Below are positions 21,563 to 31,200 of a stretch of 64,000 nt of DNA, one piece after another. Numbering within the stretch: the stretch's first letter is position 1; each line of letters begins with the position of its first letter. The DNA comes from Symbiodinium natans. Lineage: Eukaryota > Sar > Dinophyceae > Suessiales > Symbiodiniaceae. The stretch covers positions 81,001 to 145,000 of the forward strand of contig CAJNDS010002426.1 of assembly GCA_905221605.1 (NCBI GenBank), written 5' to 3'. The notes beneath the pieces were generated by a model. That model saw only the letters and a list, made by a program, of their open reading frames with translations. It was not told where the DNA came from and searched no databases. The translations under genes were made by a program, and so were the position numbers.

Positions 21563-23555
21563 ATGGGCGGCCAGCAATCAACGGAAACAGAAGAAAAGGC
21601 GAAGGCAGTTTCACCAAACGCGTTTGCAACGTGTTGTGGTGTTCATTCGGGTTGCACGTGGTTGCACACTGTCAGGACGGGCCTGTGGACGTGCCAAAAG
21701 CCGAAGAACCTCAGCAAGCACAGTCCCAACCTGCCGAGGAACCAAAAAAGGCTGAAGCCAAGAAGCCGGAACCCGCGAAGGAGGAGAAGCCTGCGACAGA
21801 AGGCAAGAAGGACACAAAGCCTGCGGAGAGCAAGAAAGCAGCAGCCCCTGTGAGCTCTCCACCTTCCGAGCCCCTGCAGCCGGGAGCGCAGCCGAAGGGA
21901 AAGGCCGCGCCGAAACCTGCGGCAAAGACATCGGCCAAGGCAGGCGCGCCCAAGAAGAAGCCGCAACAACCGGGTCCTCCCCAGCAGCCTGGCCTTATCA
22001 CACCCGAGGCCCAAGCCGCCCCAAAGAAAGCCGCCAAGGGAGAGAAGGGCAAAGGCGGAGGCAAGAAAGGCAGCTTCCCCGGAATCCAGCTTTGTGTTCG
22101 CAACTTGGTGAAGGATGCCACTACTGAGCAGCTTCAGAATCTTTTCCAACCTTTTGGCGAGCTCATTGGAGTTGACGTGAAGAAGAACACCGACGGGACT
22201 TGCCGTGGTTATGGGTTCGTCACCTACACCTCCATTGCCGATGCCAACAAAGCCATCACTGCCATGAACAACAAGCAGGTTGAAGGGAAAAACTTGATTG
22301 TTGTTCTGTCAGACCGCCAGCAGGGCACAACTAAAGCCGAGCGCGAGGCACAGGCAACCGGAGGAAAGGGTGCGAAGGGAAAAGATGGAAAGGAAGGCAA
22401 AGGTGGAGACAAGGGCAAGGGCAAATCGAAGCAGCCGGCAAGCATTGCCAACGCCTTGCCTGCTGCCAATCCGCCATGGCCATACCAGGGCGGCGAAGGA
22501 ACGTACCCATACGGGTATGGTTATCCAGTGGTTTCCCCCATGGCCGCCTATGCGAACCAAGGGTACCCGAACACTCAGCAGGCTGCTTTGCAGGCCATGC
22601 AGGCACAGTTCATCAACCAGGCCCAGCAAGCTTTGCAAATGCAAGCCTTCCACAGTGGCGTGGCCGCAAATTCTAGAACGACTGGTCTCACTAAGTTCCT
22701 TGTTCATTGGATGTGAGTGCCGTTGCCCTGCGAATCTCTCATCAGGTAGTCTGGGTGGATTGAATCCGGGCATCAATCCGAACATGCCAGCGCCGGTCAG
22801 CAACGTCGCTGCCAACAACATGCAGCCCAATGCTGCAGCTCCAGCGCCGGCTCCGCCTGCGGCAGCAAGTTGCTTCCTCAGGCGACTCAGGCGTTCCTGC
22901 AGCTGGAACTGCGCACTCGTGGTCATCCTTGCTGGCCTGCAGTCCCGTGGTGCTCAGGTCCCGCGGCACCTTCGGACGACACACAGGCCCTCAAACAAGA
23001 ACATGAAGGACAGCTCAAGTCAATTAGTACCTCGGCTTCTTGTGGTCACGACTTGGGACGAAGGTCTTGCAATCCGCCTGAAGGTCTTAGGTGTTTCTGG
23101 AATCTCGTCGGGATTTCACCAGTTTTAGTGGCTTCCAGCCAAGGTGCCAAGAATGGATATGGCTTCATCGCTTGCAATGAGACGAAGGTCACCTGCTGAG
23201 TTGCGGCGTGCTTTAGAAGTTAGGCGCCTCAACCATATGTTTCAGGTCCACTACAAGCGCGACGTGTTTGTGGACTCCTCCCTCCTCCCTGAGGGAATCC
23301 AGGCCTGGCAGAAGTTGCGGACTTGCGGTCGCTTGCGCAGCTGAGCTCCTGATCCATGCATGCGATTTGGGCAATGCCTCAGGTGAATGACAAGGTAGCT
23401 TGGCTTCGTATTCAGTAGACAGAAGACATGACAGACGTCACATGGGAGGGGTCCATGATGTGCTCGTTGATGATGTGCATCCTCCTGCTCGCAAGGTGAT
23501 TTTCTCGTTGACACTCAGCGAAAAAGGCCACCCACGTGCCACCTCGGTCAGAATG
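21563..23555 (+). CDS. RNA-binding protein with RRM and cold-shock-like exons
   Basis: Exon 1 (21563-21607) starts MGGQQSTET, a possible N-myristoylation start. A GT-AG intron (21608-21675) leads to exon 2 (21676-22657): ~130 residues rich in Lys/Pro/Ala/Glu, then one RRM with RNP2-like LCVRNL and RNP1-like GYGFVTY, a Gly/Lys tail and a Gln/Tyr/Pro-rich region (PYGYGYPVVSP). A GC-AG intron (22658-22745) keeps the frame into GSLGGLNPGINPN. Later exons around 23130-23187 (KNGYGFIACNETK) and 23246 onward (VHYKRDVFVDSSLL), joined by a 58-bp GT-AG intron, and near 23470-23550 (VIFSLTLSEKGHPRA) spell the strands of a cold-shock-type domain. RNA binding in cytoplasm or nucleus is likely. The exon path between 22.87 and 23.12 kb and the end of the gene are unresolved. 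Confidence 0.7.
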
Positions 23556-23587
23556 GTTGGACAGGCTCTGCATGGACAGAAAGGGGG

Positions 23588-23591
<4 letters not shown>

Positions 23592-23617
<26 letters not shown>
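23592..23617 (+). repeat. poly-G run of 26
   Basis: Uninterrupted G run; length may be uncertain in the assembly. Confidence 0.9.
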
Positions 23618-23619
<2 letters not shown>

Positions 23620-25128
23620 GGACGGTCATGGTTTTGCTATGTCTTGCTGTTCATCGATCCTATTCATATCCCCTGGCAGGTGGCAGCGCGCTGAGGGCGT
23701 GTTCTACCATGCCATTCTTGAAGTTTGGGCCGACTGGTAACGTTGCAAGGGGCTTCTGGCGCACAATGGAAATCAATCATGAAGATCTTGCCCTTTCTGC
23801 CAGAAGCCAATCTTGGCACGTTGCACATGGCCCTTGTTTGGTAATCTTATGGAAGAGTGGCCCTTCCTTTTCTCGCTGCTGCTGCAGTCGTTCGTGCCTC
23901 TGAAGGGGCGCACGTTTGTCCCTTCGTTTGTGCACACCACGAGCTCTTGCACGCAATGTGACTCGGTGCTTGGAGTTGCACTTGCGTGAATGGCTCTCTC
24001 TTTGAATATGAAGTTCTTGCCAGAAAGAACTCCTAGCCTGGCCTGGCTAAGAACATGTTTAGGTTTTCTTTGGCGCGGAATCTCTTGGGAACGAGGGATC
24101 GCACGTCACCGTAGCTTTGGTGACAAACCCAAATTCGCTTGTCGAGGCTCCTGATCTTTCATGTATAGTTCAGGACCCTGCTCGAAGGCTTGGCATCCCC
24201 AGACTTTTTAGGCTGTTGTGGGGGATTGCCAGTTTCCTTGGCCAGAGCCACTTTTGTGGAGCTTCCAACTCCCACCGGGGTGTGTTGGGACAGAATGGTG
24301 AGTTGCGCCACAGACGGGGAGACTCCTCTTCGATTTGGTGTTGTTCCTTCTGCCGATTGCATCTGCGCTTTACATGCGCAGATCACCACAACGAGTCTTT
24401 TCTTAGTGGGCCCAATGGGATTCCCACTTGTCTTCTATCGGGTCGACCTTCCACTGCTTAGTGATTGCCATGGCGACTGAATCACCGAATCACCGAGGAG
24501 GGTTTTCGCGGAAAAGGGTTGACCCATCCTGATGCACGCCCTGCTGCTGAGATGCCCGGCAAAGTGATTGCTTCATCTGTTCCTGTTTGACTTTTAATCA
24601 GGCACGCGGCATCTGCAGTCGTGGGGCATGACAGATTTCAATGCAGAGCACGCTCCAGAGACATCTCTTTGAAACGCCATGGAAGGGCCAGAGTACTAGA
24701 AAATGCGAGAGTGGAGCGCGGCATGCCACAAGCCAGTTTAGGGTTTAGGGTTTTAGGGTTGAGGGTTTAGGGTTTAGGGTTTAGGGATTTCCCTTACAAG
24801 TGCTGTCAGGAGCCTGGCGTGGACGAGGCAGAGCTGTGCCCAGGCATACGAAGCGATCTCGAGGCCCCACGTTTTTTTTTCAGCATGTTAGTTCTTGCCG
24901 GAGATTCTCAAAGTTTTGAGCAGCTTCGTTCTGATGATGGAGCATCAGACCCAGGTTCTCACCTGGTCTGGTTTGCTCTTGCATACGTTGCCGTATGTAG
25001 TGTCAGCTGTTTCCATGGCTGCCATGCCACTGGCTGCTGTCTCGTTCTCACAGAGTTTCATCCAGTACTTTGTCTCCTGCAACTGCTGCCTTAAAACGGT
25101 TCACGGCAGGCAGTTGCGGTGCAGTTGT
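23618..25128. other. unassigned stretch
   Basis: Possibly introns and last exons of the RNA-binding gene. A long T-run followed by CAG at about 24871-24883 looks like an acceptor, but the sequence after it has no recognisable domain. TTTAGGG tract at 24737-24787. Confidence 0.3.
24737..24787 (+). repeat. TTTAGGG tract
   Basis: About seven units with two degenerate ones. Confidence 0.95.
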
Positions 25129-25168
25129 TAAACCCTAAATCCTAAACCCTAAACCCTAAACCCTAAAC
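25129..25168 (-). repeat. CCCTAAA tract
   Basis: About five units. Confidence 0.95.
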
Positions 25169-25299
25169 GTGTTTGTCTACGTTTGTCTCGTGCCTGTCTG
25201 TGAACCTTGTGCGGATTGACCCTTCGGCAACCTGCTCCTCTGGTCGAAGGCACCTTGCACGCCAACGAAATGCCCAGACTCCTGGGTTGTGTGTATCCC

Positions 25300-25355
25300 A
25301 AGCCCTAAACCCTCAACCCTAAACCCTAAACCCTGAACCCTAAACCCTAAACCCT
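25300..25355 (-). repeat. CCCTAAA tract, left flank of element 2
   Basis: About eight units with two CCCTCAA/CCCTGAA variants. Its last CCT (25353-25355) is also the first triplet of the retroelement. Confidence 0.95.
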
Positions 25356-25398
25356 GCAGCAATAGGTGTGAACGTGAAGGATGCCGATCTCAAGGCGA
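25353..25398 (+). repeat. split direct repeat A1
   Basis: 46 bp starting CCTGCAGCAATAGG; identical to A2. Its last base is the A of the first ATG (ORF0). Confidence 0.9.
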
Positions 25399-25667
25399 TG
25401 TGGTTCGAAGAGGCGTTCCGCCTTCTGCAGGTGGGCGTCTCTAGCAATTGGTGGGGCCTCGGGTGCCCTTCACATTGCCAGGGATCCTTGCTTCTGCTGT
25501 TGCTTACTCTGGGATTTGGGGTGCTTCTTGGGGTCGTTTTTACGGTGTGGTTCTTTCGGGATTCCCTTCTTCAGGGGCCTCGTCGGGAGCCTCCTTCGTT
25601 CAACTCCTCCCCGCCTGCTGCCAAGCGGCCCTCTGATCTAAGGCTCCGGGCCTACTTGCATGAGTGA
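25398..25667 (+). CDS. ORF0 of element 2, small membrane-anchored protein
   Basis: 89 codons from ATG at 25398 (the frame is open upstream through A1 to a GTG at 25368). One strong hydrophobic segment, residues about 29-53 (SLLLLLLTLGFGVLLGVVF), then a basic, Pro/Ser-rich tail. Its end overlaps the ORF1 start in ATGAGTGA (25660-25667), an arrangement that suits termination-reinitiation. Function unknown; a membrane protein is unusual in this retroelement class. Confidence 0.45.
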   Translation: MWFEEAFRLLQVGVSSNWWGLGCPSHCQGSLLLLLLTLGFGVLLGVVFTVWFFRDSLLQGPRREPPSFNSSPPAAKRPSDLRLRAYLHE

Positions 25668-26277
25668 GCCAGACCTCAGCTCTGCCATCTCTCATTTGGC
25701 CGATTCCTTGCAACAGCTTTCGCTGGCCGTGCGCGCCACCTCTTCCCTAACCCCTAGTGACCCTAGTGGTTCTAGTGAAGGTTGGGAATTAGTAGGACCT
25801 GAAATCTCGGTTGAGCCAGGGTCCCGTGTGGCTCCCGGGCCCCGCATCCGTGCACATCATTCCCAGCTTTCTGCCTCTGAGCTCACTCTTCGTTACAACG
25901 AGCTGCAAGCTGCTTTTCCTCCTTTGCCTGATCACTGCCTGCGCTCTTGCCGCTCCCTTACTGGATCGGGTGCCACTCCTGAGCAGCGTGCCACTAGGGC
26001 CTGGGTCGCTGGACTGTGGGCCGGCCTGGTGCTCTCTGACTGTGTTCCGACCCCTCGTGCTTCTGCAAGGCTGCCTTCCGGCCTGCGGCCTCGATTTTAC
26101 GTCGTTTTGCGGTGTTCGCGATTTGAGGGCTCGCGGCTCTTTTCTTCAGGTCGGTCCTTTAAAGAGGCCGTGGGATCCCTCGAGGAGTCCTCTACTGTTT
26201 GCCACTCCTTCGCCTCTCTGTCGGAGGTTGAGGTCTTCTGTGAAGCTGCTGGAGTTGCAGTGCCACCGCAACAATGA
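25660..26277 (+). CDS. ORF1 of element 2
   Basis: 205 codons from ATG at 25660. N-terminal part is helical and Ser/Leu-rich (MSEPDLSSAISHLADSL), the middle Pro/Arg-rich. No domain recognised. It overlaps ORF0 by 8 nt and ORF2 by 4 nt (ATGA), so the ORFs form a coupled chain. Likely a structural or accessory protein. Confidence 0.6.
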   Translation: MSEPDLSSAISHLADSLQQLSLAVRATSSLTPSDPSGSSEGWELVGPEISVEPGSRVAPGPRIRAHHSQLSASELTLRYNELQAAFPPLPDHCLRSCRSLTGSGATPEQRATRAWVAGLWAGLVLSDCVPTPRASARLPSGLRPRFYVVLRCSRFEGSRLFSSGRSFKEAVGSLEESSTVCHSFASLSEVEVFCEAAGVAVPPQQ

Positions 26278-27941
26278 CCGATTTCGATGCACTCGAAGTC
26301 CTGAGCGACGGCCACTTGAGGTTCCTAGCTCTTTCCTGGCCAGAAGATGGGCGAACGGCGCCCGTGCCAGAAGCGTTGGCGATACCGGTGCTCAAGAGGC
26401 GCAACGAGGGGGGAGGCATTCTGCTTTGCATTCCGTGCGGCTTTTTGTCTCTTGTGGCCCTGGACGCCGGCAACACAGCGGAGCCCCTTGCACTTTTGGG
26501 CCCATCCTTTCAGGTGACTTTGCCTCTGGGTGTGTCAGACGAGCAGGGCTTAGAACAGCCCATCGATGTGGAGACGCCTGTTCTGATGGTGGATTTCGGT
26601 GCGGGAATCCTTGCTTCACTTCGGGAGGTCGGGGAGGATATCGTCTCCGATGCGATCTTCCCCTTTTCGTTGCACCAGCCAGAGGCCACGCCGCTGAGCG
26701 ACGAGTTGTTGGCAGCGGCCAGGAGTTGGGTCTCGGAGTCTCCTTTGGATCGGACGGTGTTCTACTCGGCGCAGGAGGATGCAAGCCAAGGTCTTCCGCC
26801 TGCGCAGCAGGATCGACCGCCAAAAGGCCGGAAACCAAGCCCCAAGAAGCGTGTCACGACGGCCGATTTGGCGGCACAGTTGGCTCAACTTTCGTCCATG
26901 CTTCCACTCCTTACAGAGCAGCTCACTTCGGTCAAGGATCGCCAAGAGGCTTTGGAGAGGCAGGTCAGGGAGGTTCCCACTACAGGCGTTCAGCAGGCTG
27001 CAAAGCCGCCCCACCAGCAAACCTTTCTTCCTGCGCAGGGGCCTGGCCTTCCGATGGCGAAGTATGCTTCCCTGTTGGGACCCCCTCCTCGGACTCGGCA
27101 GGAGGGCAATCCTGTACATCCCTTGCCTCCCGCTGTTGGGGGTGTGGGTCTTGCAAGCTTAGGCGAAGTTGCAGGTCAAGACTCTTTTCAAACCGCAATG
27201 CTGCAGCAATCTCAGGCCTTGTCCAGCCTCGTGACACACCTGCTCTCTCAGCAGGAAGGGGGAGTCGAAGGCCTTGCATCATCAGCCTCTTCAAGCTATG
27301 TGGGTTCGAAGGGTGCGGCCAAGAGAGAGAAACTTCAGGCCGCTCTTGCTGCGAGGACAGGAGAGTTCTTCCTTGCCGTGTTGCAGAGTGCCTCTCGCAG
27401 GCTCCGGCCTTCAGTGCCCATTCCTCCTTCTATCGAAGCCTGCTCGGGTCAGGTCTCGATGTGCCAATACTTAGAGAGATTCGGCGGTTTCGCAGGGCAA
27501 AGGGAGAACGGCTACCTCATGTGGTGTTTAGCGCACGTGATGGACTGCATGGTCCAGCGGGACTATGCAGGGGCAGAAGAACATCTAGCCTTGACCTTCG
27601 CTGCTCTGGATCAGGCCACATTGGACGGCAACCGTTGGGACTTCGCCTGGCTAATCACATTGCTGGAGGAGCCGCCGGCCCAGCTCTTTCACGGCAGGGG
27701 CTCTTCTGTGAACCCGAGGTCCCGAGCGTATTCTCCTCTGTGCCCCGGCGCTTGGACAACCTGCGCCCTTCAGTACTTGAGGGAGATAGACCTGATCGCC
27801 ACCAGGAGGCTGGAAGCCATTGGCCGTTCAAAGCCCAGCGCGCCAAAAGAAGCCGACGTGGGCGCCGAGGATCGCGACGAGCAACGGTCAAAGAAGCCCC
27901 CCAAGCTCCCCCGCAAGCCCAAACAGGACGGTGCAAAGTGA
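26274..27941 (+). CDS. ORF2 of element 2, gag-like
   Basis: 555 codons from ATG at 26274, inside the ORF1 stop (ATGA). Order: a beta-rich N-terminal ~130 residues (EVLSDGHLRFLALSWPED), a Lys/Arg-rich linker (~185-200), a predicted coiled coil (~200-240, LAAQLAQLSSMLPLLTEQL), a Pro/Gln-rich linker, a helical domain (~370-500) with conserved-looking Trp/Cys, and a basic Lys/Pro tail. No zinc knuckle is visible. Position between ORF1 and pol and the coiled coil plus basic tail fit a capsid/nucleocapsid role. Confidence 0.6.
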   Translation: MTDFDALEVLSDGHLRFLALSWPEDGRTAPVPEALAIPVLKRRNEGGGILLCIPCGFLSLVALDAGNTAEPLALLGPSFQVTLPLGVSDEQGLEQPIDVETPVLMVDFGAGILASLREVGEDIVSDAIFPFSLHQPEATPLSDELLAAARSWVSESPLDRTVFYSAQEDASQGLPPAQQDRPPKGRKPSPKKRVTTADLAAQLAQLSSMLPLLTEQLTSVKDRQEALERQVREVPTTGVQQAAKPPHQQTFLPAQGPGLPMAKYASLLGPPPRTRQEGNPVHPLPPAVGGVGLASLGEVAGQDSFQTAMLQQSQALSSLVTHLLSQQEGGVEGLASSASSSYVGSKGAAKREKLQAALAARTGEFFLAVLQSASRRLRPSVPIPPSIEACSGQVSMCQYLERFGGFAGQRENGYLMWCLAHVMDCMVQRDYAGAEEHLALTFAALDQATLDGNRWDFAWLITLLEEPPAQLFHGRGSSVNPRSRAYSPLCPGAWTTCALQYLREIDLIATRRLEAIGRSKPSAPKEADVGAEDRDEQRSKKPPKLPRKPKQDGAK

Positions 27942-28216
27942 CTTCTTGTTCTCGGCCGCCACCTGGCCTCACCGGCTGCCATCCTCACTTGGGCTTTGAC
28001 TCTCGAATCAACTTCGCTTCGTGGGTTGGAGGTTTGCTCCGCGCCGTCCTTCGGACAAGGACTCCCTTCAGCTCCTTTTTGCTTTCAACTTTGCACCTGC
28101 CCAGGTCTGACCGGCCTGCTCCGCCTTCTGGGGGCATCTTCCCTTTGCCCCTTCCTTTTGCTGGCGTGTTCGCCCGCTTCCCTTTGGGGTGTAGCTCTCG
28201 CCTTAGGCGGCGCATC

Positions 28217-31200
28217 ATGCACAGGCGCCTCCTGCACATTGTTTGCATGGCTTTGAATTTCCTGCATTCCAACTTTGTGCCAATCCCTCCCGCTGCACTC
28301 CAGCGGCCTTGCAACGCTGCACAGCGAAGCCTTGTCGCGCGTCTGGGCCGCCTTTTGAAGGCGTTCGGTGCCTCAGTTGGGGAGTTTGTTCTCTCTGATT
28401 CGGGCCGCCGCAATCCACAATTGATTGCACGTCTTTCTGAGCTAACGACATTTCTTGCAACTTCTGCTGTTGCCACGGGGGACGCCTATGCTGCTCAGTC
28501 AGGCACTGCTGTTCCCATGCACAACGATGCCTTTCAAGGTTTGGACCCCTTTAGGTCACTGGATGTTTCCAGGTTGCAGCTCTCAGGCCGTGGCCTTTGG
28601 AATCCACTGCCCTATCTGCCACCGGAGCTCTACATGGCTTTCGCCGAGCCGGCGTCCCTACTTCATTTCAACCCTCCGCCAGACGACTTCATGCCTGTGT
28701 GGACACGTGAGAATCCCCAAGAGGTAGCTGCCCTTGCTTCACTTTGGGATAAGTTGGGTTTGCTTAGGCTGGCGCCTGCTCGGCTGTCCATGTCGGAGAG
28801 CTTCTTGCTTGCTCGTGCGTTCAACTGCTACAAAGGGCCGGATCGAGATAGAATGATCATTGACCGGAGGGGTCGCAACTATGCCGAATGCAGGCTCGCA
28901 GGGCCCAGCATGTTTATACCAGTTGGGCCAATGCTTGGCATGCTCGAGGTCGACCCCGGCCGTCAATCAGTGTATTGTGCTGCTGCTGACCGTCGCGACT
29001 TTTACCATCAGCTCAAGGCTCCAGATCGCAAGTCCGTGACCAACGTGCTGGGACCTGCCCTCCCTCGGCGTGCGGTTGAGCATCTTCAGGCTTTTGGCCG
29101 ACTTCTTCCCTGTGGGCTTTCTGCCACAAATCCTAGTGCTTTGCAGTCGCCGAGGTCTCTTCTCTTTGAGCCCGACCACTACCTGGTCTGCTTTGCAGCT
29201 GTTGCTCAGGGCGATCACTTAGGTGTTGAAGTGGGGACTGCAGCGCACTCCGCTTTGCTTGAATCTGGAGGGCTCCTTGCTGATGAACGGCGATTGTGCT
29301 CGAATCGACCCTTTAAAGGCACCACCTGTGCAGAAGGTTTAGTCATAGACGACTATTTTTCGGTTTGTGTCAAGGACCTCCGTGATCCGGCGCCCCCAGA
29401 GTGCCTGCGTCACCTCTCGCGTGCTAAAAGCATCTATGCGCACGAGTCTCTTGAAGGCTCGGACAGCAAGGACATCGTTGGCGCTTGTTTTGCGAAGATT
29501 GCTGGAGCAGAAATCAATTCGTCAGAGCACGCCCGCCGTCTTGGCACTGTCACCGTTGCTTCTCCCGCTGCTAAACGAGTTGCCCTTGCTGCCGTTTCGG
29601 TTGAGGCTGCCCGGTTTGGCTTGGTGACGGATGCTCTGTGGTTGTCTCTTGTCGGCAGCTGGACTTCTTGCGCCCTTTTCCGCCGGCCGTTGATGGCTAT
29701 CTTCTCTGCTGTGTATGGGGTCGCAAGCACAGGCTCCTCCAAACCGAGCCGTCCGACTCTTTGCGTGTTGCCCCGGCAGGCCGCCCAGGAGCTTGTCCTC
29801 GCCAGCGTTCTGTGCCCTCTGGCTTCGGTTGATTTGACTTCCCTCTTTGACCCCTGCATATATGCGACCGATGCTTCGGAGGCCAAGGGAGGCTATGTGA
29901 CCGCACATGTAGGGACCGATCTTGTTCGTCCGTTGTGGAGGACTGCTTCGAAGCGTGGAGGCTACAGCAGGCTGCTTTCTAAGGAGGAGGCAATCCTTGT
30001 TCGGCTGGACGACCGTGAGCCCATTGATCTTCGCATGCTGGCGCCTGCAACCTGTCCTTCGCCATCTCGGCCATTGGCTTACCACTTCGATTTCGTCGAG
30101 GTTGGAGTACGGGGCGGCTCTGTCTCTGAGCTCTTGCGGTCGATGGGCCGTTCTGTTGGGCCTGTTCTTGATTTTCGGGTCAGCGTCGCCTATGACATCA
30201 TGAACAGCCGGACTTTTGAGTGGATTCTTCACCTTCTACAGCACCGAAAGCTTAAGAGTCTACTGCTGTCTCCACCGGCTGCTGCTTTCTCCCCACGAAA
30301 GAGTCGGTGCTCTCCAAACCCAGGCTTTTCTCGGCCATCCTCTGCGCGTGAGGTTCGCGCGACTCGCGTGTTACGGCGGCATCTGGCGCTTCTCTCTTCT
30401 GCAGTGCAATGCGGCGTTCCTTCTGTGATCGTGCGTCCTGACTCGCCAGGTTTCGTTACCGGGCCTGAGTGGCATCTGCTGTTGCGTTTCGGGGCCCGAT
30501 TCGTGGGCACTTGTGCCTGTGCCTTTCAAGGTCTGTGCTGCAAGGGCTGGAAGTTCCTTGTTTTTGGCCTCGACCTTACACCGCTCTCGGTGCCTTGCTG
30601 CCGCGGAGGCCTTTGTGTGCAGTCCGGCCCCCGGCAACATCCCGATGATGCTTTTCTCCCTCCTCTTCTTGTCAAGGCTCTTGCTTGTGAGTTTGATCGA
30701 GCCCTGCGTCGGGTGTCACATGTTCGCTCCCTTCAGGCTTTGAAGCCTGAAGGGCTTGAGAATCCCGTGTTGAATGATGTTGTGTTGTCAGTTCGATGGC
30801 TTAGCGGTGACGATTGGTGTTGGCGGGCCACAGCCCACATCAATATCCTTGAGACTGCTGCCATTCACCGCCTTATCAAGGCTCTTGCGGTGCGAGGTCC
30901 TCGACGGGTTGTTATCCTCGTTGATTCATCCGTTGCCTTTCATGCTTGCGCAAAAGGGCGCAGCCCTTCTAAAGGCCTGACGCCGATCCTCCGCAAGATC
31001 GCTGCCCTTTGCCTTCTTTCTGGACTCCTGCCAGCATTTCACTACGTCCCCACCCGCCTTAACCCTGGAGACTGCCCTACGAGAGACCTTCATTTGCCTG
31101 AACCTTGTGACTCAAGCTTTTGGGGTAGACTTTCGCTTGACGAGCTGTATGAAGGCCTTTCAGGCCTCAAGCTGCGCAGGTGGGCTTCTAACTGGGTTAG

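Noticed and set aside
21289-21564. Minus-strand protein with poly-Asn/Asp
   Set aside because: Translation of the ATT microsatellite.
25811-27941. N-terminal 710 codons of the 2,213-codon open frame as real protein
   Set aside because: They overlap ORF1 and ORF2, which have better protein character and linked starts. The region is Cys/Arg/Ser-rich nonsense typical of an out-of-frame GC-rich shadow.
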